Below, one piece after another: positions 1-13,047 of a DNA stretch of 64,000 nucleotides (the stretch's first letter is position 1; the number at the start of each line of letters is the position of its first letter). The notes under the pieces are model-generated. The model worked only from the letters and a program-made list of their open reading frames with translations. It was not told the origin of the DNA and ran no database searches. The translations under genes were made by a program, and so were the position numbers. Source of the DNA: Ignelater luminosus (Eukaryota > Arthropoda > Insecta > Coleoptera > Elateridae); NCBI GenBank assembly GCA_011009095.1, contig VTPC01004898.1, forward strand, positions 1-64,000, given 5' to 3'.

Positions 1-3000
1 TTAATATTTATTCATAAAGGTAAAACGAATTTGAAGCTGACAGTTTAAAACCAGAATTAATATTCATAATTTTAAAATATGTATAGATTTAAATTTCTAA
101 CAGACTGTGTGATTAAAGCAAAGTTGTAAATTTAAAAAGAAACTCGATCACAAAATGAAAATAGAGTAATTAGAATTCCTTTAAAGGCGTGTATACTGAA
201 GAAACGAAATAGATTCTTAATTATATTTAACTACCTGTGCGCTCCACTCATAATACATAAGTACTATAGGTCAGTCGACAAATCTTATAGACTCATACAC
301 TTACAGATATAATGCTATGTATTACAATATTATCTTTATTAAATTTACATGTAGTGAAAAAGAATTTTAGGCTTTTGCTGTCTGGCGTAAAGTTTACCCA
401 ACCATACCCTCTTTAGTAGTAAGCAACAGTCCTAACATAGTTAACAAGCATTTTGACAAACAATGTACAACAGAAACTTAATTAATGTTAAGGAAAAAGC
501 TAGAGCCAACTATACATATGTTCCTATTACTTTGTAAATTCTAATTCGCTTAGTTGATAAACAAAATAGTTTTGATGCAAGATGGTATTTTATTAAATTA
601 TCCATTAACTGTTAAGTTCTGGTACATAGTTTCTTGTTAACGTTAAGGATTTTTGTTTTCGGGATCAGAAATAAAAAAGTAATTAGATTTCCAACGTAGC
701 TTAAGTACGTAAAACGATAGCAATTAGAGTTAAATGTGGTGGTTACAGAACATTTACGAATTTGGAATCTAAAGCAATGACTGCACGTTACAAGCTATTT
801 GCTCTAATCTGGACACGCACGAAATTCAATTAGTTATGGAGCACACATACTTAACATAGAAACCCTTTACAGAGCGAAATTGGTAGAAGTATGTTAAATT
901 AAGCTTGGCAAATATTTAAGGCTTCCTTAATTAGATTTCTTCTCAAATAAGTTTAACCATTTCTACAGAATTAAAGTACTATCTGCCTTAAAGCAATTTG
1001 CATTCTACTTGAAAACTAAATAATTAAATTCTTTTAAAATTAAAATTAAGTTCGAAACTCTTCTATCCCTTGAGTCTCCGAATTATTTCTCTTTATTTTT
1101 AAAAGCTTTTAAGTAGTAGAAAGTCCTGGGAGCAATGTAATGAGTAATCGTAAAGTTATTCATCATCAAAGTTTCAGCTCAAACTCGTGTTAAGTACCGT
1201 TTCGTTGCTTTACCCACGATTAATTTTATGCCTTCTAAATAAAGATGTCCTTTCCGCATGAAAAATGCAATTTGTGACTCTGTTTTGTAATTTAATGGTT
1301 GACTTACTATCAATTGATACGCAACGAATTTAAATTGTTGTGACAAGAAAATACAATGTGAAACAATCTAGGATAGAAATTAATTCTTTTAGTCAGTTTC
1401 AATGGACAATGTTCTTGCTCTAAACGAAAACCTTTAATGGATTTTTTTAAATCATTGTTAATTTCCTTCTAACTTTTTAATTTAGGAAATACACCTAATA
1501 AACAATTTGCTTCTATTAATAAATCATAAATGTACATTACTAAAATCAATACTTGTCTGTCGCTTCAGAGTTTGTTATTGAACAAATGAAGGTGTAAATC
1601 TTGAATAAAATAGAAGTGTGCTATATTACTAAAAACAACTTAAAAATGCTATTAATTGATGAAATTCCTGCACAGTAAGCCTGGAAGAAAACATGAACCT
1701 GATGATGGCTCTGAAAATTAGAAATGCTTTAAAGCATACTGTCATGCCTTTAATTTTCCATAACTGCTATTGAAAATAAAAAGTTTCTTGAAATATGTTG
1801 GTACAGCGTAGGATTGGAGTTCAATTAAAAAAGTTATCGTCAAGAAACGTAAGCTGAACTTTTGCGTTGTTTCAAATATTTAAAAATTCAATCAAATATT
1901 CAAGTTGTGGCTTTACAGCAATATTCGTAAAATTACATAATACCACCGAGGATTTATTTCTGTATGATTCTGAAAAGGTCCAGACCATAATATACAATAC
2001 ACTAAGTATTTCTATATTAGTGTAAGGAGTATGAGGAAAAAATGTGGAAAGAATTAGAAGAAAAATGTTTTTTGTGTATACACGTTGTACTTTTTGTACT
2101 ACTGAACATACTAAAAGTCCGACTTGTACGTTGGCCGCCATCTTGAAAAAATGACGGAAAATCTAGATCTCTTCGAAGTTAGAAAAGTTGGTATCGAAAT
2201 TAAGGTTTTAACAGATAGTCTAAGCTATATACAAGACGCGCCGTAACTACTTACATATAAATGTTCGGTACCCTTTTAGGAATAAAACAAAAAAAGATAT
2301 TTGTTAGGAAACTAGAAATGGTTGGAACTTAGAAGAGAATTGCGACATGTAATTTCAATGTTCTGGGTGCCTACGGGGGAGGCAAGCGGGAGACATCTGC
2401 AAACGTTTGGGAAAATACTCCTTCTAAGGTGATCTGAACATACGCCAAAACTCAGCTTTTTCCTAATTAGTTGAGAAACAAATCTCCAGTTTCACTGGGC
2501 TAGACGCTGATTTTACAAAACTCAAGGTTGTCAAAAGTAAAACATTTTATAGAAGCAAGTATATACTCATTTTATTGCAAAGTTTATGCTCATTACGTTT
2601 TTTGCTATTTTTTCAAGACCAACGACCAACTGACATGTCTGACACGTCAGGACTTTAGTATGCTCAACAGTATGTAAAATACAACATGTGTAAGCAAAAA
2701 GCAATTTTGTTCTAATTTTTTAAACATCTATTTAAAAACCTGTCTAATACTACTGAACTAATATGCCTGAGGTCAAATTTGGATGTATTTTGAACGCAGG
2801 CCTGTAATTAGGTGCTATTCATTTATGTAATCGAAGAAGGTGTTCTGAACAAACAGATCTGAAACTAATATTGTCGTCATACAACGCACATTGTCCGAAT
2901 AATCTCGTTTTTTCCAAATATAACAATTTCTCATTTCGCATAAACTTAAGCTAATTTTCTTCACATGTGAGGAACGAAGGAGTCTTATCTAAAAAACATT

Positions 3001-4119
3001 TAATTGCAAAATTGTATGCACCGCAGTATTTTCAACGAATGGATTTTTTGATGTAAAATAAGACAAAAGGTCTACAGCCGATTTTGCTGCCTTCTCTAGT
3101 TATAGCTCTTTAAAGATAACAAGTGAAGACAACTTTTCTTCAACTAATTCTTAAATTCTCTTGATATATCGAGCCCTTTGGTTGGGAAAACTATCAGAGT
3201 AGAACTTCTTTGCGTGTTTTGATTTAAAACTGGATTCTTCATAAATAAGGTGCATATTTGATTTCCAAAGTGGTAATATCCTCCTGGAAAAATCCAAAGT
3301 TTACAGGTGAGAAAGAACAAGAAGAAGAAAAAATTCAATGGTCAAGTTTGCAGACACTCTGTATAGCTAAAGCCAAATATCTCAATTATAAATATCCATG
3401 CGCTACCACTATTATGTTAATAACACCTAATCTTTATTATGTCTATAATATTTTACTGCAGATTTCTGTTTTGGAATAATAATAGATAACTTCCGGTACA
3501 AAGTACCGTTTTGGAAAATACACTCTCTTTAACCAAACAGGTCTTCATATTACTAGCAACTTGTAATAACCGCCCAACACCAACAGTAGATGCTGTACTT
3601 GAATGCCAAGTCAATTGCTTTATTCTTGAAAGTAATCATTATGGAGAAACTGTCTCTATTGAAAAGCGTTTAATGTAAACTGAACAGTAATTGAAACCAA
3701 CTAGATAGCAAGGGATAAAGTTTCTACTCTAAAACCCCAACTGCAGTATTGTACATTTTTTATTAGCGTGAATCAGTATTACTTCAGAACAGAGCAATGA
3801 ATTCTTAAGAAATCTTCAATTTCTCAAAAGTTAACTGACAACTGTGGACGTAAAAGTATATTTTCATAGAATTACAGGCTGAAGTTTTTTGTTTGAAACG
3901 AATTTTACAAAAGTTCCCGTAAAATGTTTTTCTACTGAGTTAAGACGTTCTAGACTTACCCTTGCGTTTTCATTATTTGAATCTAGAATTAGTAAGTGTT
4001 TTGATCACTTCCAACTAGAGCTGGGATTGTAGGTAAGATGGCTGTTTTAAATATTAAAGGCACTTGAAATTTAACAAAAGAGCATAATCGATTCCAGCAA
4101 ATTATTCAATTTGGTAAAT

Positions 4120-4152
4120 TGCCTAAGATGCCTAAAATGCCTAAAATGCCTT
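4120..4152. repeat. 10-bp tandem repeat, about 3 copies
   Basis: The decamer ATGCCTAAAA, or a one-base variant, is repeated head to tail about three times. It is a short local microsatellite-like expansion with no sign of function. Confidence 0.7.
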
Positions 4153-6394
4153 ATTTCTTGGATTTGGAATAAATTCTTTTTTTAAAATTTTATCATCTAG
4201 TTCAGTACCTTTTTACTTTTCTTTTCGTAGTTCATATTTATTTTGTAGGTTTTATTTTAAGTAAAACACGTTTTAGACTTCTACATCCAGGGTCAAGCTG
4301 CCCAAATTTAGGTTATAGCTGTTTTCCAGAAATTCTGGTGCCTTTTTAAACTTTTATTCTCAACTTTTTAAAGAGTATAATTCCCAGTTTTATACTTTCA
4401 ATGTTATATCAGAACCTAGTACGCAAAAGCAGTAGCACTTCAGAAGAAAATCACATCAAATGATACAAATAGGTAATGGTAGAGTTTCGATCTATACAGT
4501 CAAGTTGTCGATTTTAGAACTGTATTCAGACTACGCAAAGCTATCACACTGTAATTCTCAAACAGCATTTTAAGAAAAATATTTAAGACTCTTGGCATGC
4601 TTAAGCAAATTCTGTAAAGAAATATTGTAGCCACGTATCACTTTGAATATAACTTTCTTGAAAAGCAGACATTCTCTATTTGAAAGGGGAACAGCTTTGT
4701 CCAGACATAAATTGTATTCAACGTTCTTAAAAAGGATTTGCAAAGTACAAAATCCAGGTTTCAAACTTCTTCAGGTTGGCATGTTTCTGCAACGCAAACC
4801 TGTTATTTACTATTTTATTTTTTTGCACATTCTAGAATACAATGGCAATAACTTTTTGCCCAAAGTAAACAGAGAAGTGTTTAATTTTCTGATAATATAG
4901 TTTGCTACATGCTTGACATTTTAAAACTACAGAGAATTACGAATTCTCTAAAAACCTACGACATATACACTAGCTTCAGAAGCATAAGACTATACTTTGT
5001 TCAGATCAGTTCAAAAGTCTGATCAACTGAATTTGCTTTTCACAGCACTAGCACTTTTAAACGACTTTATTGTGTTATTCTTTTGTTCTATCACTTTAGT
5101 TTACCACTACCGTATGGAAGACTAATTTATTATTTGATTTTAGTAAGAAATTTGAAAAGGATTTTCCCATACTGTACTTCATTAGACTTCTCGAGGTTTT
5201 TCATATTATATTCTGTCTCACTATGACGACACTCAGACATCGAATAAAAGGATTGTCGCTATTCATGTAGACAACAAATTATAAAACGTTCTAATATTTC
5301 CCAAAATTGAATTTATGCATTAATATGTAGAAAAAATTCCTGTCTCACATCCTTGTGAATTCATAGGTGCACACATAGTTTAAAGAGTATGGATAGCATA
5401 AAGTGCTGTAAGACTTTTTAATATCACTGTACGTTTAGGTAATTTGAAAGAATTAAACAAACCCTTATTGCTTTGAAGAACGATAGGTCTTAAAGCCTTA
5501 ATTATAATTTCTGTTACTAAATTAATCTACAAGGCTACCTAATAATAAAATGTACGTATTTTATTAGCTCACTGTATTCGACTTAGATATTTACAACAAA
5601 AAATCTTTTGCATCATCCTTCAAGAGCAGACGTTCTCAGGAAAATGGGATTAGCGAGGAAAACCATTTGTTAAAGTAAAAAGCCCTTTTTACATAATTCC
5701 TCGGTAGCAATAAACGTCAAAGTTTACTATAAAAATTTTTTATAGAAAGTTTTAAGAAAAAGAAAGTTTTAAAATGTTTTTCAAAATCCTTTGAGGCCCA
5801 CTGTGCATTAATGGTAGCAATTCCTGTGGTTTGCTATGTCTTTTATATTTTCCTACTAGAAAAGGTTTGCAAACTACCTGTGCGTTGATGAAGTTTATGC
5901 CGACCTTGCTTAAAAAAATGATGTTGGATTTGTTTTGAAGACAGCTACATATGTTTAATAGGAACAATTAGACATTTAAATTATGGGTGGCCATTTAACT
6001 GATAGTGTTTCAAAACCCTCTCACAGATTCTTTTATCTTCCATTATTCCTTCTTGGAACAATTCAGTAAATCGACAATTCCCTTGACTGACGCATAGACT
6101 TTTAGACCACAGATTTCTTTGAACGAACGCTTTATTAATGAGAGTCATTAGATTTAATAGCAGAAAAAGACAGTTTGAAATATTTGAATAATAGAAATAA
6201 GTTTACCTAATTTTTTTGTGGTTGACGGTGAATCACAATGAATGAAGACAAAGTGCTTAGTATTTCCGTTGCAAATAAATTTTATAAATTAATGTAATAA
6301 TACCGTCTGTTTTTGTTAAATATTTTCAGGTGACCATATAAAAATATTGGTCAAAAAGCGTAAACATTTTTAAACATTTCCGACAAATTATTCT

Positions 6395-6560
6395 TCGCTC
6401 CATTGACTTCAATCGAAGATGAATCGCTTACCTGCACTGACTTTATCTGGGAAGGAAAGCGGGACTGACGCTCTAATTAACCTCAAGTGATTAATTGTCA
6501 CCTGAATTCCTCCAGAGATGAGCTGTTGAGCCTCTCATTGATCTTGGTGCAGACTAACGC
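6395..6560. promoter_or_regulatory. G+C-richer island, possible conserved noncoding element
   Basis: About 165 bp are clearly less A+T-rich than the flanks and carry no long frame. The core contains CAAGTG, TGATTAAT, TAATTG, TTGTCA and CACCTG within about 35 bases. These resemble NK-type, Hox/Exd, homeodomain, Meis/Hth and E-box sites. On the minus strand a CAG|GTAAGC splice-donor-like string is also present, so a short exon is an alternative. Regulatory function is inference from motif clustering only. Confidence 0.2.
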
Positions 6561-8570
6561 TTTTATTTGCTTAAATTTATTATAGTTTTGCATCTATTTA
6601 TTTGTTTAGTCCAAAATAACTGATTATTAAGTAATTAAATGTTATTTATATGGGTTTTGTTGGATCTGCTTGATTATGAAAAAGTTCTCATTTACCTCTA
6701 TTAATCATTTATAAATATAATTCCATAATAACGTAAATTAATGTTATAAGGTTTCCTGAAAGATAGAGCTTATTAGAATGATTATAGGTTGTCATCTTAT
6801 GACTGCACATGTATACCTATCCGACTACACAACATGAGTTACAACAACATTCCATTACTAATGAAGAAAATTGCACTTTTATAGTTATAATACGTTTCCT
6901 GTTTATATTTTTCTTTAATTACTAGTTGATGAAAAATGAAGATTCACATTGCAATTATTTAAGCCAAAAGGTAACATTTACATTACGAGTTCCGAAATGG
7001 GATCTCATTATCCTCTTAAATTGAATACCGCCTATTATATCCGCTTATGAATTGCATAGAATACTTATTAAAAATTTTTTTACTTATACGCCCACAATGT
7101 CATTAGCTAGAACTTTCCGACCCCGATGTTTCTTTACAGATAATTTCAATTAACGGTTGTGTATACAACGTATTCATTTTTAAACGAATTCTATGATAAT
7201 CATTTGTTGCTCCTCCAATTTATGGTTGCATAATTAAGTTAGTACAAACAATTTCTGTTATTTTTATAATTTTATAAAATATGCTGATGGTTTAATCTGC
7301 AGTCGTCTTATGTTGGTGGAAAAGAGAAATGAACGTATTAATTCAATTTCAAAATTGTTATAAATAGTTGGTAAATAGGTCAGTCAAATGGTAAGAAAGT
7401 CGAGTTTGTATTCATAAGTAAATTCCTTATTTCGAGTTGTTTTGTGATATTTTACCTTCAAATCTTCCTCCAGATAATTTCGTGCTTAATATTTTAATCC
7501 TTTTAAACGCTATTTAACTATCAGCAAAAAAAAATTATTTTATTTTCAAATAACTTTTCTTTGCCTAGTTAGATTGTCACAATATGTATCGTGTAAGAAG
7601 TTTTTCAAAAGTCAGCAAATACTAATTAGCATTCGGTGTACGTTTTAATTAACTTCCTTTAATGTACGTGTATAATAAAACATACAGTTGACTAAGTAAT
7701 TATCATTTTATTTAACATTTAAAAGTTGAATAATGTATGACTACTATGTTGCATACTATTAAAGTATGATTGATATATCTTTCCAGGTAAACAAAAGCAT
7801 CGCGTATATTTGACAAAGTAATGAAGTAATTATTGTTAACACCCTCATTACAAAAGTAAACACAGTTATTTTGATAATGCGGATGCCCAACGTTTACCTA
7901 ATATTATTTCAGTGTGGTCACCGTTCAGTAACATTATTATACCCTGACAGATAATGGCAGCAGACACACTAAATTATTCTGACTTTTTAATTTAAAACTT
8001 ACATGTTAATATAGGCCTATTACAGTCCATTGCCTTTGATTCTTGAAATTCTTTATTGTAGTTTACAGTAAAGTTCTATCTTATATCAAAATGCTTTTCG
8101 CGTAAATCTATTTTCTGTAATGTAATAAACCTGAAATCTATTTTATTTCATATTCAAGTCACAACAGGTACCCTATTCCTGATGTAAAAGCTAAAATAGA
8201 TTTAATAAAAAAATCTACTAGAAAGCCAACACCTCCCTCACCACATTCTCTGCAATAAACTATTCATAGATTTCAAAAGAATTGTTTTAAATATTTATAA
8301 AAAGTCTGTTACCTGTTAATATTGACCGTTTGTTGAGAAACTTAAAAGGAATATTGAAAACCTAAAGAGTATCAAAGAATCTAGATATGGAATTTTCAAA
8401 ACTAAAATAATAATCAAATTTGACTAAATGAAGATAGTGTTAATTAACCAGAGAAGATTTTAGATGGTCATTAGTTTACTTAGTGCAGAAACGATTTATA
8501 AAATTAGCCATAAGTAGAAAACAGAATATCGACATACAAGTGTCGTCAGAAGTATTTAAAGCATCAAAAC

Positions 8571-8711
8571 TGGATCCGGGCTGCGTTTTCTACCAGATCA
8601 CCTAGAGTGGCCCAAGGTGAAACCTGAATCTTCATTAAACTTCTCAACAGAGTTAAATACGAGCTCGGGTTGAGCTATGTTTTCCCAAGGGCCACCTACG
8701 GTAGCTCCATG
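8571..8711. repeat. Two diverged tandem copies of a short unit
   Basis: Segments at about 8571-8615 and 8661-8708 share an ordered pattern: CGGG, then TTTTC, CCA, CACCTA and a GT(G/A)GC block. They are offset by about 90 bp and embedded in unusually G+C-rich sequence. They look like an old tandem duplication, perhaps inside a repeat element. No coding frame or known family is recognised. Confidence 0.35.
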
Positions 8712-8795
8712 TCTGATATAGCCGTCCACTGTCCTTCTTAAGGGAGGTAAAGACGAACAGAAGTTTGGCCATGACTTTTTACCACGTTTGGTGAC

Positions 8796-8880
8796 CAGTG
8801 ATGGGTATTAACTAGATACAAAGTATCTACTACTACATTTGTTTATCTATATCTGTATCTAGATAAAATATTATTATACC
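8796..8880 (+). mobile_element. Possible hAT-type element end
   Basis: CAGTGATGGG followed by a run rich in TATCTA and GTATCT repeats resembles the terminus of hAT-superfamily elements or their nonautonomous derivatives. No matching CCCATCACTG end was found nearby and no 8-bp target duplication was seen. It would be a truncated copy at best. Confidence 0.22.
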
Positions 8881-10164
8881 TATGGTCGTTCTTCGTTTTC
8901 CATTTAATTTTCCAACAGACCTAAATACGCTCACCAAACCCATCCATACTATTTCACGCACTACTCACGATTTATGACAACCAATCAGTATATCAAAAGA
9001 CAACAAGAAATGAACGACATAAGGTTGAATTAAAAATGAGAACTCTGAGTATTCCTCATGCTTATAGCTGATGATTCTTACAAATAGAAAACTTAGTAGT
9101 AAACTTAGATTAGAGTCTAAAGATCACAAAGACCTGATTGGTGGATTCTCATAAATTGAAATGTAATCTGTAACTGTAAAAATCATAATTTATAAGCTTG
9201 AAGAAGATTTACAGCTTTCGTTTCTAATTCAATATTTGTTTTCTCAGAGTTACAAAGCTATTTGTATTTATAAAATTTCGCTAATGTGTTAACTATACAA
9301 GGAACATAAGCTAACGCTTAGGGAAGAATCCGGTGAGATCAATTGGTTAGAGCCACACACGATTCCCAATTTTTCTATGTAGAAATTACAAGTATGGGCA
9401 AGATTTGGAGTTTTCGTTTCTAGTACAATATTTTATCTCTTTCTTGAGAGCTATAAATCACTTTTCTATTTACGATGATATAGGACTTCTAAATCAATAA
9501 TCAGCTTGAGAAAATTAGACCCGAATTACTGGAGAGATATGTTGGCTTTACTACGACCTTTTGTCTGAATTGGAGGCAAGTTGTAGAATCTTTTTCGACG
9601 TTTGCTATCCTTTTCCCATGTGATGACTTTGAAAATACCGTAATCGTTGCATTGTAGTTTTGGGGTTTTCTTATTTTGTTAGGGGTCTGCTGTGATGTAC
9701 ATACGTCTTAGTTTGACAGCTTTAGAAGAGGCAACAATTTATATCTTGTATCTAATGTTAAGTGTATTCAAATTACAGTTGCCCGTTTTTTCCGAATCGT
9801 TCAAGTGTCATATTAATTAACAACAATGACGTTTATAAGCGTCTCATCTAAAGCAATAATTGAATAATTTGATTTGTTGTAGAATAGCAATACCCATGTA
9901 AGTATTTCTCCAGATTTAGTTTTGCATATCATGGTTTTAAAAATTTACTGAAATCTGTTGCTAAAGATTTAGTTAATAAATTGTGTCAGTAGGGAAGAGT
10001 AACGTATATTACTGTTTATTTCAATAAACGCAACCTTTTGCGATCAACCCGAACATTTGTCTTTGCGCATTCCCATTTTGCATTTCGTCTTACATAATAT
10101 GAATGTTTTTAGATATTTTGCGTTACATTTCTAAGCCATTTCTTAATTTTTTAAAAAATAAGTC
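8881..10164. other. No recognisable feature
   Basis: A+T-rich sequence with short, broken frames. A string near 9345 resembles a tRNA A box, but no B box or cloverleaf follows. Confidence 0.55.
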
Positions 10165-10632
10165 GTGGCTTATTTGATCATTACAGGCCTATCTCTATAA
10201 TTTCTGTCTTTGGTAACATATCTGTAAACCGATATTTGTAAACTAACAACTTAATTTAGCACAGGTTGGCTTTAAAAGAAGACAATCTGCTGTACAAATT
10301 GTTTCCGAAATTGTGAATGATGTGCTTCACTTCTTTGAGCAGGGTAGTGATCTTGAAATTGCCCATCTAAGCACGGTCTTCAACAGCGTTTCTCATAAGC
10401 TGTTTCTAGAAAAACTTTCTTGTAATGTGATGCATGTTATATATGACTTTTAAGACAATACGTCTCATTGAATAATAAAGAGTGTCGAACTTTGAATTGG
10501 TGTAGAGTAGAGTGCCTTAAGGCCCTGGGTTGGGGCCTTGATCCTTCATCGTTGATATTTGCTTATTTACATCCTAATAATACCTTTTTACTATGTTGTG
10601 ACAGTAATCTAAAATACCTAGAAAACAAAATG
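10165..10632 (+). pseudogene. Non-LTR retrotransposon reverse transcriptase remnant (5' part)
   Basis: Joining adjacent frames reveals the core of a jockey/CR1-like reverse transcriptase. It starts with a degraded YRPIS block (10178-10200, read HYRPISIIS). Next comes a block corresponding to QFGFR (read AQVGFKRRQS, about 10262) and a 'FNSVSHKLFLEKL' stretch corresponding to the first catalytic region (10380-10415). A damaged VPQGSVLGP equivalent lies near 10510-10540, where the Q codon is a stop. The catalytic FADD box is replaced by a degraded LLCCDSN-like reading at about 10585-10605. Several stops and shifts make it non-functional. In life the enzyme would copy element RNA into nicked DNA. 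The remnant is cut at 10633 by an inserted element and seems to resume at 11433. Confidence 0.75.
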
Positions 10633-11432
10633 CCCGAGTCGAAATTTAAGTCCTAGTTAGGCTCTGCTAAGATCTATTCGCTGCAGAGCATAAAAGTACT
10701 TACTTAGATCCTAAATAACATAGAAATTATGTTCTATTTAGGATCTGGTAGTTTTGATTTTTTCCAGTTTCAGCACTTATTAGTACTTATTTAGGTTCTC
10801 GTTAAAAACTCTCGCAGTATCTCATAGAGCTTATTTAGACTCTATTTTAGATTTTTAAATTTATTTTAATAATTACTTGGAACGAAATTTTAATTTTAAA
10901 TTATTGTAATTTTTAATTTAGTTTTTTAATTTTTAAGTTATTTCTGCAATTAATGTTTTTTCTTGGTATAAATAAAAAAATGTATAAATGATTATTACTA
11001 CAATTATTATTATAACTCAAGTTTTATTTATCTTTTTAAATTGTACAAGTGCAACAAAGATACTACTAAAAGAGAAAAAAGCAGAACCATAAATTTCAAT
11101 CAACGTTTTGTAAAAAAATAAAAGTTAGTTTTTATTCAATGTACTCTAAAAGTACTTGTTAGGTTTCACGAAGAGTATAATAGAGCATAACAGGTCCTTA
11201 GAAGAGTCTCGAAAAAAATAAAAACTATTTACGTTTTTCAATATAAAATTTCGTAGCACCTAATAGTATCTAATGGGAACATGTTAGGCTCTCCAGGTTC
11301 TGACTAGAGCTTAATGTTGAAAATTGTTAGAGCTTGTAAGATCCTAAACAGCACTTAAGGACACAAAAGTACATATTTAGATTCTAAACAGCACCTATCA
11401 GAACTTCTGTAGAACTTAAATTTCGACTCGGG
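10633..11432. mobile_element. 800-bp nonautonomous element with terminal inverted repeats
   Basis: The left end reads CCCGAGTCGAAATTTAAGT and the right end is its near-perfect inverted copy, giving imperfect terminal repeats of about 24 bp. Inside, both halves carry many related words of the type AGTACTTATTTAG, TAGATCCTAAA and AACAGCAC in both orientations, like subterminal protein-binding repeats. The centre is very A+T-rich and has no coding frame. It sits inside the reverse transcriptase remnant, which marks it as a later insertion. The flanks share only TG, so the target duplication and superfamily are unresolved. I do not recognise the terminal sequence. Confidence 0.75.
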
Positions 11433-11800
11433 TGGTCAAATGGTTAAAGTTACTATCAGATAATTGATTTACCCAAAACAATTTGAAATTAGATATAAGT
11501 AAATCGCAAGAACCTTTAATACCTTCTAATCTCAATATTACCTGTGGTAACAATGACAATTATAAGGGAGCCACATATTCACTCTGAGTGAAAAACCTTT
11601 CTCCGCATGTTCTTGTTATTAGATAATTGTCACATAATTAATAAATGCAAATGCCTGGATTGCTGATCGCTGTAAGCCTTATTTTATTGGCTTATTACCA
11701 GCTTTTTGAAATGTATAAAAATGTAACTAAATATAAAGAGAATTCCGACTTTGGCACATGGTCGGCATTTCTTAACAGGTATAGGCTTTAAAAGTCCTTT
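11433..11800 (+). pseudogene. Non-LTR reverse transcriptase remnant (continuation)
   Basis: The frame from about 11433 reads VVKWLKLLSDN followed by NLKLDISKSQ. This resembles the segment just after the catalytic box in jockey-like enzymes, where a tryptophan-containing helix precedes an N-x-L-x-L-N-x-x-K-T motif. Stops and shifts accumulate after about 11580 and the 3' limit is uncertain. Its position directly after the inserted 800-bp element supports a single interrupted copy. About 25-30 codons expected between the two parts are missing or unrecognisable. Confidence 0.45.
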
Positions 11801-12669
11801 AGGAATTCTTTAACCGTTAATTTAGTTTTCACCTACAAGCATAAAAGACTTGTCATTTAATAATAAGTTTAAGCAAAGTATAAAAAATTTCTTACCAAAC
11901 AAAAAAAATACTGCTAACGTTTTTGATTCACCGCACTGGTGGCTTCTGATTGCAAATGCGTCACCTTTTAGAAGTATATTTTGAACAATGACGGGATTGC
12001 TCCCGGTTTCCACAGGTAAGGTCAATCGAAGGCGCTATAGAAGTTTGTATTTATATAATAAAGTTTTGTATTAACTGCATGTATACCTTTTTACAGTTTG
12101 AGTATGTAATTTATTATTGTTTTCTGACATATCACAACTATAAATTTATTATCTTTTGTTGTTTGTTTAGTGACATCAATGAGTTAAACTTTGTTTTTGG
12201 TTTTTCAAAACAAGTTAGGGAACATTTTAGTTAACTCCGCCCATCTCCAGCTTTTGAGCGAATATGCTGGTACTTTAATTTCTATTAGCCTACACTACGA
12301 AAATTGGGATTTTTGCTGCAGTTTTCGGGTGCTATTCAGGAAGAAAGTATTTACTAATTACAGAACGTCTTTTCTACAAAGCAACTGTACTAATTTCTTT
12401 CTAACTTAAATGGTGTCCCAGCAACTGATTTCTAATCAAAATACCATAATGAAAATTTATAGTTGAAGCTGGATATCCCAAAATTGTTAACATAACTTTT
12501 TTAAACTGTAATATGTACATCTCAGACGATGCAGAAAAAAGTATATGAATCAAAAATTCACCTTAGCAGAAATTCGCCTACCATTGGATTTATTTCTCGG
12601 TACGTTCACGGGAGAATAACGCGGAAGACGCATGTTACTTCTTCGATAGCGGCAGAAGAACTCCCTGAG
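11801..12669. other. No recognisable feature
   Basis: Short frames on both strands only. A stretch at 12590-12670 is slightly G+C-richer and precedes the dispersed repeat; it may be part of it but is not shared with the second copy. Confidence 0.5.
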
Positions 12670-13047
12670 TCTTCAAGCGAGAAATGTCACTTCCAACCCC
12701 CCTAAGAGGGCTATACCAACAGACAGTTGGCTGTTTAACATATCGAACAAAGCAACAAATAGTGCAGGAAGTGTGTGCTTTAGCGAGAAACTTGCACTTT
12801 GCACTCGGTAGTTATAGGAAATATAACTTTTGTCTATGCCAAACAGATTTATAGCTTTAAGGGTAATAAAACAGAAAGATAAGAGTCTAAAATTCCTGCG
12901 AATCGCATAAAGAAAAATATAAAATTAGAGGCGAAATACGTCTCTAATTTAATATTTAAGAAAGCATTTTATAAAAGAATATCAGAGACATTTAACGTTC
13001 CCAAATCATAAATTACAACAATATCAAGGAGCGTTAAACCAAAAGGG
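12670..13047 (+). repeat. Dispersed repeat, copy A
   Basis: This segment matches, as reverse complement, a segment near 43.28-43.68 kb over about 380 bp with scattered differences. Shared landmarks are CTTCCAACCCCCC, AATAGTGCAGGAAG, TTTAGCGAGAAA, a hairpin built on AATTAGAG..CTCTAATT, and AAGGAGCGTTAAACCA at the end. There is no clear terminal repeat or coding frame. It is probably an old transposon fragment or SINE-like repeat; the family is not recognised. Confidence 0.8.

Larger units (their letters stand above)
1..8570. other. A+T-rich region without recognisable genes
   Basis: All reading frames are short and broken, and many of the longer ones overlap on opposite strands, as expected by chance in A+T-rich DNA. 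A 90-codon minus-strand frame at 1872-2141 begins with a plausible ATG but matches no family I know. Only a 10-bp tandem repeat near 4.1 kb and a G+C-richer island near 6.4-6.56 kb stand out. Introns, enhancers or very old repeats cannot be excluded. Confidence 0.6.

Noticed and set aside
1872..2141. 90-codon minus-strand frame starting MAANVQVGLLV
   Set aside because: No recognised domain, no splice or repeat context; kept only as a note in the region entry.
4570..4900. Opposed frames on both strands
   Set aside because: Overlapping open frames on both strands with no domain; chance in this composition.
9335..9365. TTGGTTAGAGCC, like a tRNA A box
   Set aside because: No B box within the expected distance and no cloverleaf.
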